In this document: positions 60,909 to 64,000 of the stretch, in pieces
Layout of the letters: every line of letters begins with the position of its first letter
Numbering within the stretch: position 1 is the stretch's first letter
Origin: Terana coerulea
Taxonomy: Eukaryota > Basidiomycota > Agaricomycetes > Polyporales > Phanerochaetaceae
Length of the DNA stretch: 64,000 nucleotides
Direction: 5' to 3'
Assembly: GCA_024811115.1 (NCBI GenBank)
Contig: JAKOGH010000870.1
Coordinates: 124,001-188,000, forward strand
Notes under the pieces: model-generated
What the model was told of the DNA's origin: nothing
Database searches by the model: none
Seen by the model: the letters and a program-made list of their open reading frames with translations, nothing else
Made by a program: the position numbers and the translations under genes

Positions 60909-63496
60909 TGCTTGAGCGGAAAGAAAAGAGAGTGGGTGGTCCTGCGGAGCAAGATGAAGAACTATCACCATGTCGGAGGCGGTATATATTCCCTGAGGCG
61001 CAGTGCCCCTCTCATGCTTGTTGTGAATGATTCCCTTCGCAGGAATGTTCGCCTTCGTGCTGACCATATTCACTTACCATTTTCGGCCAGGGACCTGGCG
61101 GCGTTGGTGCGGATTTACGATAGCCTGTCAGCCATCTTTCACAGCGTTCCACAGTCAGCGTCTCTTCCAGCAGTTTTAAGGACGTCATCACGAACCTGTG
61201 ATGTTTCGGTGAAGACAATTCTCCTTGATGAGCCACGACCAGCGAGCAGAGGCCTGCATCTGACCTGCTCTAGAGCTCCATCATGATTAATGCACGCCGA
61301 GGGAGAGGTGATTCAGAAACACACCTCTGAGCCCGCATAAACGCCACGTCGCACTGTGGTCACTTGCCGCAGTGCTGCATTTACTATGATGCGGCCCAGG
61401 AAGAAAAAGGTTAAACTCGCTGGGACCCGGTGTCTTGTTCAGGGGATAAACAGTACGGGACTCACCAAAGCGTTCCTTGGCGGGCGATAGTTCTAGCCCA
61501 AGCAAGGCTTCGACCGACTATTCACCCATAGGATACCGCTTGCGTGGAATGCCAAGAGAATGTCATAACGGGAAGCAAGTCCGCTTATGCATCGCAGCAC
61601 CCTGCACCCACGCCAATCATCGCGCGCGAAGACTGTTTCTCGACGGACGTTATTCAAGCGGGCGCACCGAAGAGCTCACAGATCTCATGGGAAGGCTCAA
61701 TGTGGGTGTCAGATGGCGCAGATACCCCTGTCTGCGCCCTCAGGCCCCGCAGCACAAACACACGCGGTCTGAAATTTGGGCAATGCGTTCTTAGCGATCT
61801 ACTCTTCAATGGATAGATTCAATTCAAGCTTACTCGGGAGATGAGCTTCTCCCAACCTGCCACAGGGGCTCCATGGAACAGGGAATTTTCCTGAAAGACG
61901 AATTATCACCTCACGCTAGGCGCAAAGCGAATCTTCGATAGCTCACCTAAATGCGATTGGTTGTTGGTTGCACCGATCAGTTAACTCCGAGCGCTGCGAG
62001 CCCAAAGTATGCAGCCCATCCCACGATATCGGATTTTGAAGTGAATTTGACGACTTTGAAATTCCTCAGGCTGTGTTGACGGCGGCGGACAAAGGACGAT
62101 TCCGAGGCAGCAACTCCGACAGCCGTTGCGCAAGAGAGCACAGCATAAGTCCGCGAGCATGTCTGAAGTTCGTGGGCCTAGACCTCTCGCACTGCCTTCA
62201 GGCACGTCATCCATTAATCGTAGGGTAAGGGTCAGCGACCCTGACACCTTTGAGGTGTGTCCCGTGCCAGTGAGGTTTGTTCGTAGGTCTGCTGTGTGCT
62301 GTGTTGCATACATCTACGTAGAAGTGAGCAAAAAATTGACTGAGCAGACTTCTTACAATTCATTACGCAAATAACGGCTGACAGAGCTCTCCTGCATTGT
62401 TTGCCGGGACAGTCTCCGAGGTTCGAGCCAATGACGTGGCTGAGTGCTGTTAAAAGTGAGGTACGAAACAGCATGAGAGCTTCTAGATTACTAGATAGCA
62501 TGGTCAGGAAGGTTAAGATCGTCACAAAGCACACGCTGCGACAAAGTATAATGTTGGAGAAAATGTTTAAGTCGATGAAGGGAGTGAGGACCAGAGTAAC
62601 CCAAACAAGGGAAATCGTGGCTTTGTGGCGTTCGTGCTTATGTCATCCTCATACGTGGCAGTTAGCGCCTGTTGGTTGAAACGCTCGAGCGGCTTTTTGC
62701 TCTTCTTTCCTCCCGCCAGCACGTTCACCTCAACCTCACTTCCCACTTTCTTGTTCTCAAAATACCATGTCGTTCTTGCTGTAACTCATGGTTGTGATTT
62801 GGTGTCATCATGTGTCGTCATTAATACTGGCAGTGGTCGGATCATTCTGCAAGTCGACGACTACTCAGGACAGTGAACGACCATCCCCCTTCCGCCGTCC
62901 GTCCGTGCGTTACATCGTGGAAATAATATAGGGGTCAACATCGGTCAGTTTCTACTACTGCATAGATGGGTGACGGCATGTGTTCACGGCTGACCTCTTT
63001 CCTACCGCCTAGCATCCTTCACCTGTTGACTGTGGTGCCCCGGATCGTTCTACTTTCAGGTGACCACGGTCTCATGCGCCAGCCCAGCTCGAGATGAACT
63101 ACCCAACGTCACGTACAGTTCATCTCCGACTCCAGATGAGGGTTTACAGAGCGCTCATCCGTACACGTGGTCGGCCCGATCATCCATGGTGAACGCCTCC
63201 AACTCCAGTGCAAGTAGCGGCTGGAGTGTCTGTAACTTCGTTTCCGTCATATTTAGCTGGTAATGTTCACGGTTATTAAACCGGCATTAAGGAGATCCAC
63301 ACAGGGACAGTAAAGCCTGAGGCTATGCTCAAGTTCATCCAAGAAAGCGTCCGTGCCTCATTGCCTCCACGTGTTCGCCGGAGCGTTGCCTAAGCGTGGC
63401 AGACGTACCTTCCCGCTCATATTATGGGTCGCTGCGACACAATCGCTTCTCCATCTCTTGCCATCCCTCCCACCACTGGCTTCGACTGTCGTCGTT
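60909..63496. other. Long intergenic region (2.6 kb), no gene recognised
   Basis: Several short frames on both strands (for example 60912-61286, 62401-62679, 63060-63263) without motifs, start context or exon chains. The part next to 63497 is probably promoter or leader of the next gene. Confidence 0.4.
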
Positions 63497-64000
63497 ATGT
63501 CGCCCATCCTCAGCCCGACGCAGGTGTCGTCGCCTGTCACAGAAGCCAATGCTCTTCCACAATACGGGTTCGGGCCCGAGGTCACGTTCGATGGACTGGT
63601 TGCGGGCAACCCGTTCCTCTTCCGTGTATACACGCCCCGAGGGCAGCCTCCCCAGTACGACAGCTCCGAGCCGTACTTCCTCGGTCCGAAGTTCGGCGAC
63701 GCCTTCTCATCCGCCGCTTTCCGCTCTCGCTGCGCGCAAGACTCTTCTGCCTCTGCCGCCGCTGCAAGTACGTATGCGGATGTCATACGGCATTTGGACT
63801 GGACGACTCGAGGAGAGTCACCATACATCTCCACCTCGTTCAGCTTTGCGTGGGCTGTATGGGAAGCGATAAGGCGATACCATATCAATGTGAAGCATGA
63901 TGTCGAAATCGCTGTTATCGATGCGAGGGCGGTCGCCGACAGGGCAATAACAGCAGTGGAACTGCTCATGCGGGGCAATGCCAAGCAGTGAGCGAGATGC
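63497..64000 (+). CDS. DUF7587-like protein, 3' end beyond the window
   Basis: Found often in agaricomycetes; function unknown. ATG 63497 (MSPILSPTQVSSPV) begins a frame with EVTFDGLVAGNPFLFRVYTP, YADVIRHLDWTTRG, YISTSFSFAWAVWEAIRRYH, KHDVEIAVIDARAVADRAIT and VELLMRGNAK. The Phe-x-Arg-Val-Tyr-Thr-Pro start and the ST-S-F-S-F-A-W-A-V-W core are the DUF7587 marks as I remember them. The frame meets a stop at 63991, but the same bases read CA/GTGAGCGAG, a strong intron donor. So the gene most likely continues past 64000, and only the first exon is present. Confidence 0.72.

Noticed and set aside
63358..63984. 208-codon minus-strand frame
   Set aside because: Antisense of the DUF7587-like gene, whose motifs are on the plus strand.

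Overview
The window is nuclear DNA of a filamentous basidiomycete, most likely a wood-decaying agaricomycete. Genes are split by many 45-70 bp GT-AG introns. There is a GH11 xylanase with a fungal CBM1, a heme-thiolate peroxygenase, several AAD-type aldo/keto reductases, F-box genes in the mushroom style, and conserved eukaryotic genes (ATG1, SOF1, RTF1, an exopolyphosphatase, an Sds3-like protein). No bacterial, plasmid or phage feature was seen. All calls come from reading the translated sequence and joining exons by eye; no search was run.

Layout. 0.8-10 kb: a secreted cupredoxin (+), an FMN-dependent 2-hydroxy-acid dehydrogenase (-), aldo/keto reductase copy 1 (-), GH11-CBM1 xylanase (-), exopolyphosphatase (+). 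10.4-13.9 kb: two F-box genes (-). 14.4-31.3 kb: ATG1 (+) and aldo/keto reductase copy 2 (+), followed by a second, diverged copy of the same stretch holding a truncated ATG1 pseudogene and aldo/keto reductase copy 3. The two copies form a tandem duplication of about 4.2-4.5 kb. A 6.3 kb non-LTR retrotransposon (20720-27040), with a 14-bp target-site duplication and a poly(A) tail, sits inside the end of the first copy. The matching site in the second copy is empty. 31.3-38.6 kb: a gene with a PD-(D/E)XK-like signature (-), then three tandem protein-kinase-like genes (+), the middle one split by a 633-bp insertion carrying a perfect 38-bp inverted repeat. 38.9-44.7 kb: divergent housekeeping genes SOF1/DCAF13 (-) and RTF1 (+), then a Nudix (DUF4743-type) gene (+). 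47.0-48.6 kb: heme-thiolate peroxygenase (-). 50.6-58.6 kb: two convergent F-box genes and a large Sds3-like gene (+). 60.3-60.9 kb: a small probable mitochondrial membrane protein (-). At the right edge a DUF7587-like gene runs out of the window.

One pattern crosses the window: at least a dozen otherwise well-conserved genes, including probable single-copy housekeeping genes, contain one-base frame breaks, often in or next to short homopolymers. The simplest reading is residual indels in the assembly. This matters because several loci that look like pseudogenes may be intact.

Functionally the region mixes lignocellulose and oxidative metabolism (xylanase, peroxygenase, aryl-alcohol-type reductases, cupredoxin, lactate-oxidase-type flavoenzyme) with core cell biology (autophagy, rRNA processing, Paf1 complex, histone deacetylase complex). 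Fast-evolving families (F-box, kinase-like, retroelement) lie between them.
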